From Stercorarius parasiticus (Eukaryota > Chordata > Aves > Charadriiformes > Stercorariidae): DNA of 64,000 nt. The stretch covers positions 1,441,535 to 1,505,534 of the forward strand of contig VWZL01002573.1 of assembly GCA_013396915.1 (NCBI GenBank), given 5' to 3'. The number at the start of each line of letters is the position of its first letter. Positions within the stretch are counted from its first letter, which is position 1. Below the pieces are notes generated by a model. The model was not told where the DNA came from. It did no database searches and saw only the letters and a list, made by a program, of their open reading frames with translations. Below, piece by piece: positions 1 to 12,600 of the stretch. Made by a program: the position numbers and the translations under genes.

Positions 1-267
1 ATTTGCAAAAGCATGCATGTAATGGTGGAAACGATGCATAACTGATTGCAAACAAACAATTTTATAAAATCCAGGTGTTGCAGAGCTTGTGTTGGCTTGT
101 CAGAGGGAACTTGAATAAGCTATGACTTAACATGACTTTTCAGTAGTGTAGGATATGCTTGATGATGTAAGAATAAAGCCGTTGACTGAAGAAACTTCTT
201 TGAGGAACACAATATTATTGCGATTTATTTACTTGCTTAAAATCTTACTCATCCTCAGCTGGTGTCA

Positions 268-380
268 GAACGTGGCACTTAGGGACATGGTTTAGTGGTG
301 GACTTGTCAGTATTAGGTTTACAATTGGACTTGATGATCTTAAGGGTCCTTTGGTCTTTTCCAACCTTATGATTCTAAGA
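268..380 (+). mobile_element. CR1 LINE fragment, 3' end only
   Basis: This is the last ~110 bases of a CR1 non-LTR retrotransposon in forward orientation. It reads as the CR1 3' untranslated region: a GTGGCACTTAGGGACATGG block, then TTTAGTGGTGGACTTG, then TTGGACTTGATGATCTTAAG, a TTTTCCAACCTTATGATTCTA tail and a single degenerate terminal octamer. Extreme 5' truncation is normal for this family, because target-primed reverse transcription starts at the 3' end. A short insertion in the GGTCCTTTGGTCTTTTCC part and the decayed octamer suggest an old copy. No coding capacity remains. The family call rests on recalled CR1 consensus sequence; the subfamily cannot be named by eye. Confidence 0.85.
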
Positions 381-1442
381 AAATCCCGCGTTTCCAATCG
401 GTCCGTGGCAGGCAGCTCACATGGGTGCTGTAGTTTCTCTGAAGCAGAGCAGGGTGTTGTGAAACTTTCAGTGTGTGGTGAGACCAGGCTGAGCCCTGCG
501 AGGACTCGGCATTTCTGAAGACGAAGCTCCCTGGGAGCTTCACCCTTTTTTTTGTCTGGTGAAGTGCTGCTGGTGCAGCAAGCTGAGTGTGAGAGACACC
601 TCATGCTACTCGCTGCGTTGCTACCTGGGTTCATTTCTGCTTGGGGGAAAAAATAAAGTCAGTCAAGGAAAACTCATTGTATCCTTAGAAATATTTTTTT
701 TCTGGGAAAGAAAAATGAGAACTTAATGGGATGATACCCACAGCTGAAATTACAAGTAATTTGTGAAATTCATCGTTGTATTGCTTTCTGAGGTTTAACC
801 TGTGTGCTATCCAGCCATTAACGTGCCTCACCCGAAGGCAGCTGGTGAACCCTCCCTTGCAAGGCGTGTGATGAGGCGTATTGTTCTGAGCAGAGGTTCA
901 CAGTTTGGTCCCAAAGGATACAATACCTTCATTAGCATTTAGGGTCCTCATCGTGGCACGCTCTGGAAATGTGTGCTTGACAAGGGACTGCACTCCACAG
1001 TTTCCACTTGCTCGGGGGAGGGGGAAAAAAAAAAAAGGAATAATTCCCTCCGCAACAGGGATTCACATGGAAAAGTCTGTGACCTGACTTATCTGGGAGG
1101 TCAGGCTCAATAATCCAAAGACTCCCAAAGGGTATTAAAATCTAGGAATTGTTAATACAGAAGCAGCCTGTGTATCTCACGGTATTAAGAGATGGTGCCA
1201 GGTTATATCCATGCTTGTATAGAGTATTGCTGAACATTTTCAGAAACAAATTGCTGTTTTGGGGTGTTATTACCATTTTCTCCAGAGCAGAGGGAGCTCA
1301 GAACTAAGTATTGCTCCACCAGGGATGAGCGATTTATGGGATGATCTGTCTGAGCTCCCAGCCTTTTCCTTCCCAGCTCCAATAGCCCAGACAAGAATGG
1401 AAACACTTTGTGGGCTTCATCTTAATAGGGACTCCCCCACCC
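381..1442. other. Non-coding stretch, nothing recognised
   Basis: Mixed-composition sequence with an A-run near 1024-1036. The only open frames are short and overlap on opposite strands, and none resembles a known protein. Confidence 0.6.
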
Positions 1443-1737
1443 CAAAACAAGATCTTTATCCAAAGATTTTAATTAATTGCAAAAGTTAAAAATAAATCGT
1501 GCTGGAGTACCATTGATAATCCTCCTAGGCTGGCTTTCATTCATGTTAATGTGTAATACAGCCACAGTAAGATTTAATTTTAACCATAATTATAAAAGTT
1601 TGAAATTAAATCTTACTAGGGATGTGTTCTCCATTAATATGGACAAAAACTGATCTGGGAGGATTATTATGGGGGACACAAGAAAGATTTAATTTTTAAC
1701 TTTTATAATTAATTCAAAAATGTGATAAAGGATTTTG
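1443..1737. repeat. Long imperfect inverted repeat (foldback), about 295 bp
   Basis: The two halves are reverse complements about a centre near 1592. Three paired blocks share that same centre: 1471-1492 with 1693-1714 (20 of 22 match), 1516-1525 with 1658-1667 (10 of 10), and 1566-1580 with 1603-1617 (15 of 15). The outermost bases (CAAAA at 1443, TTTTG at 1737) still pair, and beyond them a C-rich left flank faces a G-rich right flank. Within each arm the motif GTTAAAATTAAATCT (or its complement) occurs near both ends, so smaller palindromes are nested in the large one. There is no coding capacity. Hairpin-shaped ancient repeats (such as the Eulor class in Repbase) and MITE-like elements have this architecture, but I cannot assign a name. 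A conserved element with dyad symmetry is the alternative. Confidence 0.8.
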
Positions 1738-1954
1738 TTTCAGGGGAGGGGGAGGGCTCTCCAGACCACTAAGACATCCCAGCAGTCTTTCAGAGCCATC
1801 TTAATTACAGCCACAAAGAATTATTTGTTAGAGAATAGTGGTCAGGAGCTCAAACTGCTTCTTTTATTCAGAAATAAATGTGCGGGCGCTTTGAAACTTT
1901 CACTGAAAGCAGCACTGCAGTGCATGGTAAGGCAAGGAGCTCAGACGGTCATGC

Positions 1955-1991
1955 TTATATGTATATATGTGTGTGTGTATATATATATATG
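1955..1991. repeat. TG/TA microsatellite
   Basis: Alternating purine-pyrimidine tract: TATG and TATA units, then (TG)n, then (TA)n. It is likely to vary in length between individuals. Confidence 0.9.
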
Positions 1992-2090
1992 TAAAGATAC
2001 AGGAACACGTAGAGGTAGAAACGTGTATATTATCCACTTATTTAAAAGTGTAATAGGTATGTAAATATACACGCATTTTACGTATACGAG

Positions 2091-2101
2091 TGCGCATGCG
2101 T
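2091..2101. promoter_or_regulatory. NRF1-like palindromic motif
   Basis: TGCGCATGCGT is close to the NRF1 consensus (YGCGCAYGCGC). It stands out because the flanks are AT-rich and poor in CpG. There is no other promoter evidence, so it may be chance. Confidence 0.25.
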
Positions 2102-2640
2102 ATTTAAAACATAACAGAGAAAGCATTTGTTCATCTATACATTTGTAATACTTTATACATATAAATCCATACAGACGTACACAAACATATGGACAGGTCG
2201 TCTTCCCATTTTAAAAAGAAGGTATTGCAATAAGACAAAAGGAAGATGAATGGAAACCATTTGTTTCAATAGATGCGTTTGTATTTGGCTGCACTGGATT
2301 TTGCTGCATTTGTTATGCTGCACAGCAAACAGAAGGCAGAAATCAAGTAAACTTACTGAAAATTGCCTTTAAAAGATCAGGTTATGTCACAATTAAAGAT
2401 GTCTGGAAAAGATTAAAAGGAATCAAGTATTCATTTCACAGGTACATGTTTAGGAACCAGTTTTGGCTTTGAATTGTAAATCTTCTCTAAATACCATGCC
2501 TTGATGGTTTAACATTCACTGTATCTTAGTAACTTCCCCATCAAATATACACGATTTTCCAGTGCAGAGGGGTTGGGTTTTTTGAGTTCAGCTTGTGGTC
2601 ACCTTCTTTTCTCTTTGGTGCTCTGTTTTTTTGGTTTGTG

Positions 2641-2666
2641 TGGTTTTTTTTGTTTTTTTTTTTTTT
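2641..2666. repeat. T-rich simple repeat
   Basis: Runs of T interrupted by single G bases. No retrocopy is recognised beside it. Confidence 0.85.
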
Positions 2667-4500
2667 ATATCCTTGCCTCCAGTCTTAAAATTTTAGCATT
2701 CTAACTGAAGATTTGAGAAGATTCTCTCCTTCTCCTGCCAGGAAATATGATTGAGTGATGAGTGTTGGTGGGGATGCGCAGAGTTCAGAGCCGGGTTTAA
2801 ATTCTTACCCTAACAGTTCCTCATCCGTTGGGGTTCAGTTCAAAATTTTTCAAAAAAAGTTGTAGCTCTTTATTGAGAAAGTACATATTTATTATGGTAT
2901 GAATAATTAAAAGATTTTTTTTTTATTACTAATGCTATATTAGTTTTGAAGGTTGGGTTTTTTGCAGTTTCTTGTCGATTTTATCAAGTTTATGTTGTAA
3001 CAAAATAGAAGAATAGGGTCAAGTTTTTTATATTTTATTTTTAACGGTCACTTTAAAAAGTTTGGAAGCATGAAAAGCAATATTCCCAAACATTAAAAAT
3101 ATGTAGACAGTGATGACCATTTTTGTAAAAGTCGGCTTCCTTGCAAATATACCAAACTAGTCAGACTATTTCTCCTCATCTTCATGTTTTCAGAAAATGC
3201 ATCTGTATTTATAATGCCTTCTCTAATTAAATAATTATAGAAGTAAAATGTGAACAACTCCAGCTTCCATTCTGTAATTCAATGAGATGTTTAACGTGGT
3301 TTGTATCTTTCGTTTATAGTGTAGCTTTTTATGAGCATCCACTTTCATTTTTTTATTCTTATTTCTACAAGTAATCGAGTTGGACCGTACTGTAAAGCAC
3401 ATTATTATGAAATTCTGTAGTTATACAAGGCAGATTCTTCCTGCATTAGCACCAATAACCCCTCCTCGCTGTGCACTTACATTAGTAAGGTCACAAAGTG
3501 GCCCCAAGTAACGAAACAGTGATGAGTGGAGAGCATTTTCAGATGGAAATGATCTTTGAACCACCTTTACAGTCTTTTGAACCTCAACTTGACTGTGAGA
3601 TGAAGTAGGATACACAGAGCAGGTTACTTTGAACTGCCTGGGAGACCAGAAATTGATGTTTCCAAGGAAAAAAGGAGTTAGTTTGTGCAGACTGTGTCTC
3701 TGGGAGAACACCTTCTGTGTTAAGCATCTGGACAAAAAGTTTGCGCGTGCCATGTGTTACCTCTGCCTTTGGAAGTGAGTTGAGGGCTGTTTTATTTCCC
3801 CTGCCCAGTCATAAAACTCCGAAGGTTGATAGTTCCCTTCAGTGGTCTGAGGTAGGAGTGGCAGTTATTGCCTCACCTCATTCTTTCGGAGAGGAACGCG
3901 TGGTAATAGAATACCACAAAATACGAGTCACCTCAGCTCTGCCACGTTCCCAGCAGAATAAATTTGGAAGCGCTGTATAATAGAGCTTTGACTGGTGTCT
4001 CTCGTTTGCTCCTGTAGATACAAATTTGCTCTTGGCATGTTATTTTTTTTGTGTATCTGTAGAAAACATACTGATGGATACAGCAGAAAAGGACCCCAAA
4101 AGAGACTAAATTAGGTACCTGAAAATTAAATATTTGACACTTTTTTTTTTATAGTTACAGATACTTTAATCTTATTTATGGCAAACAGCTGCTACCCTTT
4201 GCAAAACCTTTGAAATAATAACGACGATAGTTTGATTTTATTATGAGGGAAAATGTCTTTTTTTTTTTTCTTTTAACTTTTTTCCTTCAGAGAAAGCATT
4301 GGGGTCTTAGTCGGCAATACAACATACGACAACCTTCTTTTCAACTTTTTTCATTTGTGTTCTAATACTTTTGTCCAAGGCACTTTTTGTGTTCTGTTAC
4401 AGGCTAGTTGAATGGTCAAACACAGCCTGACATAGATGGGGGGAGCCATGGAATGTGCTTATTGACTTCAGTGGTTTTTGAGTCTGGCCCGTAATAAGCG

Positions 4501-4546
4501 GGAATAACATATATGAGGAATAATATATGAGGAATAACATTAATGC
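4501..4546. repeat. Three-copy imperfect tandem repeat, about 15-bp unit
   Basis: Successive units GGAATAACATATATGA (4501), GGAATAATATATGA (4517) and GGAATAACATTAATGC (4531). A small local duplication with no evident function. Confidence 0.8.
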
Positions 4547-7500
4547 AGGGAAATGCTAAAAGGTAAAGTTATATTCTTAGGGTGAGATTTTCCTCTTAGA
4601 ACTATGTACCTGAGGAAAACCTGCATTTGTAATCGCTTACATTGCTTTACTTACTAAAATTACTGTGTAAATGAATGAAAACTAGAGATATTTAAGTCAT
4701 ATATTCTGACGATCTCAAAGTTTTGAAATAGGTAGCAACAATTTTTCTGTCACTAAATAAGACGGTGGGTGTGGCATATCATAAAAAAAAACATTACTGT
4801 AAGACACTTCAAGAACAGTGGTAATGGCATCTTTATTGTACTCAAACTGATAGGAACATTGACACGGAATTTTATCAGAGATAAAATGCTTACTGATCAG
4901 TTGCCTGAAAAGGTGAGAGATGGACTGTGATCAAGTTATGGGATGAAGTGTGAGAAAATATTGCTTGTGCTTTCAACAGAGAAAGCGTCATCTTAACAGG
5001 AAGCCTTGGATGGCCAGGATTACTGCTGTCCATGGGCTCAATAGCTGACTTTGAGGCATGAATGAGAGGAAACTTGAGCTTTACACACAGTTTCTTGCCC
5101 AGGGTTCTACTGTGAGTGGAAGAAAATTATAAAAGAGGTTTTTCCTTCAAAACAAAAAAAAGCTCTATTGCACCTTTGTAGCCATAAGGGCTATTACTCT
5201 ATCCCTTCTGGCTAGAAAAAAATTTGATACACTTCTAGTGTCTTAAATTCCTCATTATCATAGAGAACATGTTACAAAATAATAATACTTTACTCTGCTA
5301 TAATGCCTTCCATCTGAGTACATCTAATTGTCTTACGAGCAGTAATGAATGAAGGCACACATCATCTCTCTGAACTTGGGAATGCATCTATTTTATGGAT
5401 GTGAGAAGTGAGAGAGCATACCGTAATTAAGGGGCTTAGCTAAACTTGGATAGCATGCTATTAACTCATTTAGGAACCGATCCCAGAAATCTAGATTTGA
5501 CCACTTACACTTTTTTCATTCCTATTGTGGCAGAACAAATCTAATAGCGTGCAACTCTCCTCATCTTCAACGTTCCTGGATTTTCAACAACTTTCCAAAG
5601 AACTAAAACATTCAGTGTTTCATAAAAATGCCCCAAACAATGAATTTTGAAATCTGTGCATGCCATTGCAGATACGTTGGATAGCGATTGAACATTTAGC
5701 TTAAAGTGCATTGCTGTATGGTCTACACATTTGGCTGTCCAGCAAAAGGGAAACGGTGGTAATTTCAGGAAGCCCCCCAACCTCATCAGAAAATGCCAAA
5801 GTGCTGCTAAATCTTCAGCCTCGCTATAAAAAAAAAATCCCAAATAAATAAGTCAGTAAAAGATATTTTATTACAGGGTCTCCCCTTCTGTCTCTTTGGC
5901 TATGAGCCAAAGTACACTATGAAGTAACAGTTGGAAGTGACCTCCACTCCTTCGAATGTGTTGTTTCTTTGGTTTGGCTTAAAATTAGTCATACGTTTAA
6001 AAAAAAATAATATTGTAGACATTTCTTGGTAAGCCCCAATTTTTACTCATAATGTGGCTCTTTGCCAGCATCTAATATGACATCAGAGTGATGTTACTGT
6101 GATTATGCAGTACACATTGGAAGTGTAATACATTGCTATGATGATATATTAAACATTGACATGGAACCTGAATATATAATTGGCAATGACAAAAGAAAGC
6201 ATGATTTAATATCTTCCATGCCACACTCCCCACTCGGGTTGCTCAGGGTCATGCCTTCTCAGTGCATTCTCATTATTTCCAATAGAATATCCTGATGTTC
6301 AGCAAGTATTTATGGGAAACTACAAGAGCCTCTCAGTTGGATATGTTTTGTACATAATACAACAGTCAAGGGATTTCTAATATGTCATCTTTCTTACAAA
6401 GGAAAGCCTTTAAAATACATTTCCCCCCTTCTTGGTCTATCTAGAAGATAGGACAATGCTTAGTTAAACATTAGGTCATTTTCATGATAATATTAGGCTC
6501 TAGATAAGCTTAAAATATATCATACTCTGCAAAAGCCCTCAACTAATCAGCACATGAGCTGAGTTGTTTTTAACTTTTTTGTATTTGATTTGTTCTAAGA
6601 ATTACATATTGTATTTATAAAGTCACAGAGGACCCTTTGGGTATAGCTGTCCTTTATATTTTTACATATCCAGCCGAACATCCCCTTTCCCATAGTGTCT
6701 CCTTGGCTTTTATTTCTTATAGTATTCAGCAGAAATGTACTCTGTCAAACACAGCCAGAAGATATCATGCCCTTGAGGAAAGCTGAGTATTCCTGTTCCC
6801 ACGAAATGCTTCCCCCCTCCCTAGTTGTGCAGAAGCAAAGATATCTTCCCAGCTGTTACTCCCGCTTTCTATATTCCTCAGCACCGAGTATGAGATTTCT
6901 GCCTTTGGAACTGGCTCATCTGTAGCCATCTTCTTTCCTTTTCAGCCAGAACCAAGTAGGGTACCTGAACTATTCCTTTATATTTTTTACGTACTGGAGT
7001 CTTCCCTCTATCTTGCACTGCAAAGGGAAGGAAAATCATTGTCCTTTCTATGTAATAACAAAACCTACATTTCTACAAAGCTGAAGTTACTTAATGGTCT
7101 CAAAACTTGTTTAACTTTGTCACGCAAGTCGTGCGCTTCTGTACATGTATAGCTTTCTATATTTATCGTTGTGCCTACTTTTCCAAGAGACTAATTTAGA
7201 TACAAAGGCTTCCTTGTTTTCATTACCCATATAAAAAAAGAACAATGACACCTACCACGGCCATGACGTAGCTTATTTCTTGTCTAAGAAACCAGCCTTT
7301 TTTGCATGGTTTACTTCACAAGCCCATGGCTAGGATGGAAGCCAATTTTTGTCGGCCACCTTCAAAGGCTTTTTTTTTTCTACTTTTCCCACCTCCCCAC
7401 AGTGCTTGGGAGTTTTATTAGGACACCCTGTGATGTATCTGGTAGCAATCTAAATTGTGATTAGCCAATGGAATTCTGCATTTCCATTAACGCTGAAGCC

Positions 7501-9500
7501 TAGTGTCCCTAAGATTTATATCCCTGAATCTCTCAATTGATTTATAACCTGGTAATCCTTTTATCCCCATTTATATGCAGCATAACTTGACGTAAGTGCT
7601 AGAATGTCTCCATTAATCGAATTCAAGAGTGTTGGACTGAGAAACTGGACTAAAAACTTTTAGGCCACACTGTAAATACACTTTGTGTCAAAGGAAGCCC
7701 GGAGGTAATATGTCCTTGAGTTGCTTCATCTTTATGTTCACTCTCAAGTGAAATGAAGAAAATATCTACCAACTTTCAATGCTATATTTGGAGTATCTGT
7801 TGCAATAAAAATGTGTTAAAATACCTCATTTTGCTTACTGAATACGTCCCAGTGGATTGCAACGCAGCATGGGCTACCTGCTTGCTATAAGCTGTGGTGC
7901 AGATAACAGCCTGGGTCCCAAACACTGTATCGTGTTTTTGTAGGGCTGTTCAAACCCCATTGAAGTTGGCAGGAACTAAGCATCTGGATTTCAAAAAACA
8001 CCTGCTGCTGTTAAGGACTAGGAAGAAAAAAAGGTGTTTTTCTTTCCTTGCCTCCAATCATGCAATATTAACTTTTCTGGAGGTGTATGGCACACAAGTG
8101 TGGAGTCCCAACACTGCTAATTTCAATTATGTGATGGGAAATTTAATAGTTACTGCAGTTTTGCATTATTACTGCTCCTTCTTTGTGGACTTAGAAATTA
8201 GATGAGAACATTGCTTATAAGAAAACCTGTGTAGTTTCTCTGAAACAATGGCTCAGGAGCAGCAGCCCCTTTGATAACCTTTAAGCCATGTCTACAGAGG
8301 ATGGGGGAGTCCCATGTTACACTTAAATCAAATATGTGGCACAGCAAACTGAGGAGCTATTAAAATGTATTTATTATTCATTATTAGTAAATTGCCTGCA
8401 TGTGGAGTACTACAGAGTAGCAAACTTACAATTTTGTTGACTCGTTAAAAGTCTACGGTGTGATGTCCTGCAAAACCCAAATTTTTATTTATAGCATTAA
8501 TTTCGAAGCTCTGTTTAAGCAATTACATCGGTTTATTACATGAAAAAGATGCAGAATAAAGGTAACTCTTACAGCATGCTGGAAATTTTCTGGTTGAATA
8601 CACTACTGTCTATCTTGAGACTTGATGTGCTACTGGGATAGAACCTGATTTAACCCAGAAATTTACAGGTGAGACTGTGGAAGATAACGTGTGCCACTAC
8701 TGAAGATGTGTTAATAAATTATAATTCTGTATGCTGTATGCATTCCAATTGCCTCTTTAGTAAATACTTAACACGTTAAAGTCTGCCAGAAAATCAGATG
8801 AAATGAAACCAATTTAACTCCTTAATTTGTATTATGTTATGCAATACTACATCATGTTGCGTCCATAGAAACAAGAAATTGATATTTTCTGAATCAGATC
8901 TTCTGTTTCTCAGCAATTTGTTAATATGCTGGTATCTTTAGGGAGAGAACGATAAGATAACTTTCCATCTTTTGGATGTAATGTCTTCTTATACCGTGGG
9001 AGGAGAAAAGGAGTAAATAACAAAAAAGGAGGGCCATCATTCCTGCCCTCCTGTGTTATGATGATGAAGATACATGGCTACTGTTACTATAAAAACTTAA
9101 CGCATTGGAACTTAATTCTCAAGATTGTTGTATTTAATGATGAAATTCAACATTGTTTCATTCCATACCTGCTTAATATTTACCTTGAGCACCTTAGATG
9201 ATTAAGTTGTTTAAAATTAAACACGTACATGAATATGTACAGTATCAGGACATTTAGTTAGCTACTATATAAATAAAACCAACTGACCACAACTAATCGC
9301 CCATGAGGGGAAAATGCTCTTCTGCTACCGCATGTGTGGGTTGAGCAGAAAGGCCAATAGGAATCTGAGAAGTGTAATGGTCATCAGCAACGACAACAAT
9401 ATCAAAAAGCCCATTTGTCTGAAAAATGGCCCCGCAAAGGTCTTCGTTAACAGTTTCAAAGAGGCAATTCTGTGACATTAGCAGTAGAACTAGTTGGAGA
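4547..9500. other. AT-rich non-coding stretch, nothing recognised
   Basis: Only short scattered open frames and homopolymer runs. I see no coding similarity, no CR1 tail and no CpG cluster. Confidence 0.55.
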
Positions 9501-9519
9501 ATGAACTATTTGTGAACAT

Positions 9520-9660
9520 TAAAAAAAAAAAGAAAAAAATCCCGAATCCACTTTATTTCTTCTAATTTGAACAGAGGCCAATTTATAGAATCCTTGAAAA
9601 TTAATTTCATAAAAAAAAACAAAAAACAAAAAAAAAAACAACAAAAAGAAAACCCACAAA
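9520..9660. repeat. A-rich simple sequence, two blocks
   Basis: A-runs broken by G or C lie at about 9520-9539 and 9611-9660, separated by ordinary sequence. Minus-strand open frames across it are F/K-rich artefacts of the runs. No retrocopied gene is recognised beside either run. Confidence 0.85.
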
Positions 9661-12600
9661 AAGCAGCAACTCCAGATTTTATGGTCTCCCCTGTAGAGGA
9701 GAGAATTGGGAGCTGCTGTGGGCCTTGGCAAACAAGGTGAGAAAAGAAACTGGACTTCAACCCTGGTACCTGGAATATGGCCCACAACCCTTGTGCGTTG
9801 ATCGGGTTCAGCTCCTGGAGGGAACTGACAAAAAACACATATTAAGTGTCTAATATAACCTTATAATAAGTCAGTAGGCTTGTTTCTGAGTGAAGCCATG
9901 GACTATTTTTCTGGTCCTGCCTAAAGAGAAAAGAAACGTCATTGCAATATTGTGGACAAAAAAAGAAAATGAAAAGGATTTAACTATCACCTTAATTTTC
10001 TGAGAGCACTCCTAGTATGCTTTGTCAATCCTACAACCGTCCAAGTGACTACTTCAACTATTCATAATTTGGTTTTCATAGTTACTAAAAGAAGCCAAAG
10101 TCAAAAGAACAGTCTTCTGTATTTTGGCTGTGTGCTGTATAAAATAATCGACTGTCTGATGAAAAACTGTCTTGTCATATTTTGTAATAAAATAATATTT
10201 TTGTGCATAACTTGACCTGTCCTAGTGAGTTATGCTGCTCATTGTTTCATAGTAACAATTTCCAATGGGATTTTAATAATACTCTTGCTCTTACCATCTT
10301 GTACGATGTAAGCTGTTACATTCAATTTGTAAGAAAAATATTCAGGTATAAAACTAGATAATCTGTATCCCTTTAGAATCAAAAGTCACTTTGCCAAAAT
10401 ATTTTAACACATGAAATTGCTTCTTAAGAGATGTTTGCTATGATAAAACGACAGAAAACTACATTTCCATTATAATTATAACTGACTAGTGGTGCTAAGT
10501 TTTTATAATTTAAAGGTATTCTCAAATCTGACAGCTCTTCCATGTTGAATTATGCATTTCTGGCTCTTAAATAGTTCTGCTGGCATGAGACAGCTGAGAT
10601 GAAGTTGTCTTTCTAAAATAATTGCTCCATGGAGCATCCATTATACCTTCAGAAAAAATGTATTACTTGACTTCTACAAATTATAGACTAGCCTATAATG
10701 GGTATTTTTGACAGCTATTAGCTTTTTAAAAAAAAATCTGAACAGTAAAATGAGTATTGATATCACTCTGCCGTGTCTTGCATGTTAATACCAACCTTTT
10801 CTGTACTCCTTTTCTAAAGCATGATGTAATCATTAATTACAATAATATTGATGTAATTGCACTCATCCTAAACTCCCCCCCCACTGTAATAGCAACGTGT
10901 GATTCTTTTTCTACGGTAATGCTCACTTCATATTTCCTGTTCTTGGAAAAAGAAAAAAAAAAAACCCAGAAAAAAAAACCCCAAACCAGACAGACCTAAG
11001 CCTAAAATTCCATGCTGTATTTTGACATCATCACTGCTCAGGGTGAACATATCTTTGGCTTGAGTGGAGAATTAGGTTGCCCAGTTTCTGGGAGCCTGAG
11101 GTGCTCTGACCTTTCGTGTATAATATTGTGGTGTAGCTTTTAGTACGTGAGGACTAATTCCAAGACTTCACCTTCCCAGGTAATGCGAGAAGAGGCATGG
11201 CAAGATGCTCTGGTATCTGGATCTCCTTCTGTTGAGTGCCTACAGCAGCCAACTGAGCTCATGTGTGTTTACCACTCTCTGGTGTATTTGCATTTTCGGA
11301 TACTGCTCTAATGATTTCAGTCTTCATCAGTTTGCACCATGTAAATGCATGGCAGTTCAGCAAGTGTTAAAAGAATTCCTGCAGGAAGGGGGGCAAACCC
11401 AGGAAAACCTAGTGAGCTTTTTCAATAAAATGAGATATTCTGTATATTAAGTATATATTGTTCGCGTTTTATTTAATAGGCTTGTAACTGGATAGACTAT
11501 CTATGAGAACTGATGCTTGTCCTACTGCGCCAAATGCTGTGTCTTCACATGAAGAGCAGCAAATCTTCAAAAGGAAAGCACGCTACTTTCATATATATGT
11601 TAGTTTTATGAATTGAGTGGTGAGGGGAGGGTGGTCATGGACAGAGCATGTTTCATGTCTTTTGGAAACATTGTTCGGATCTAAACTATAATAGCGTGAT
11701 TATAGTACAGAAAACGGAGGAACTGTTGGACACGTTCCCTTACAGTGAAGTTAACCACAACAATTAAAGGAGCGTAGAAGGTCTCTGCACTCTGACCATT
11801 GCACATCAGTACCGTGGTGCGGTACAGGCAGACTGATCCACATGTGTGTTTATTTGTATCTTTGGTGCTTGAGTGAGAAGTGCGTGTCTGCGAGGCTCTG
11901 ACGTCTGTTAAGCTGAGGGGAGAGGAGGAAACAGAAGGTATGGCTGGGAGGATTATTCCTGCCCTAGAACTATTTTGGCGGAGGCCGGATGCTGCTGCCA
12001 AGTGTTGGTCTGTGCTGAGCCCCTTCCTACGCTGCCTGAAGCCTCCCGGGAAAAGGCGTCAGACCCTGCAAGAGCAGATCATCTTGGAGCAAAGGGTTTA
12101 ATCAGATTGAGTTGCTGTGTGAATCAAAGAGAAACCCAGCACCGGGGTCGGTTTTTCTTACGTGCCGAGAACACGTGCGTAAAAATCACCTAGTAGCCAG
12201 GGCAATCACCTGAGGTGTTTGTAAGGATACCAAAAACCAGTGAGGATGTGTAAACTCAGTTCTGGTGCTGCACAGAGACAGCTGAAGAGCAATGAAAGAT
12301 ACACTCATGGTAGCACCCACAACCGCTTTCAGTGTCTTTTGATTTCTTGTCACCATCTTGAGTGTAACAATTAGCTTTTGAAGACCAGTAAGAAAGAAGG
12401 GACCAGACTTCCTTTCAAAGTAAATATTTCCCTTTCCACAAAATAATCAACACTTAAAGTATTTTGAAATAAAGTTGATGTCATAATAAGAAACATTAAC
12501 AACTGTAAGTGTTCCCAGTGTTGATAGAACAAACTCCAGAAATCCCATTATAATCTCACAAAAAACTGTAACGGCAGAGTAATCAGTGTAATACAAACTA

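Larger units (their letters stand above)
1738..4500. other. AT-rich non-coding stretch
   Basis: This holds the TG/TA microsatellite near 1955-1991, an NRF1-like motif at 2091-2101 and a T-rich run near 2641-2666. I see no gene, RNA or mobile element in the rest. Confidence 0.6.

Noticed and set aside
245..634. 129-codon minus-strand frame
   Set aside because: It runs antisense through the CR1 3' untranslated region at 268-380, so it cannot be a conserved protein there.
11880..12193. Possible coding exon in a moderately CpG-containing segment
   Set aside because: Two overlapping short frames on the plus strand encode unrelated, unrecognised peptides and no convincing splice context is visible.
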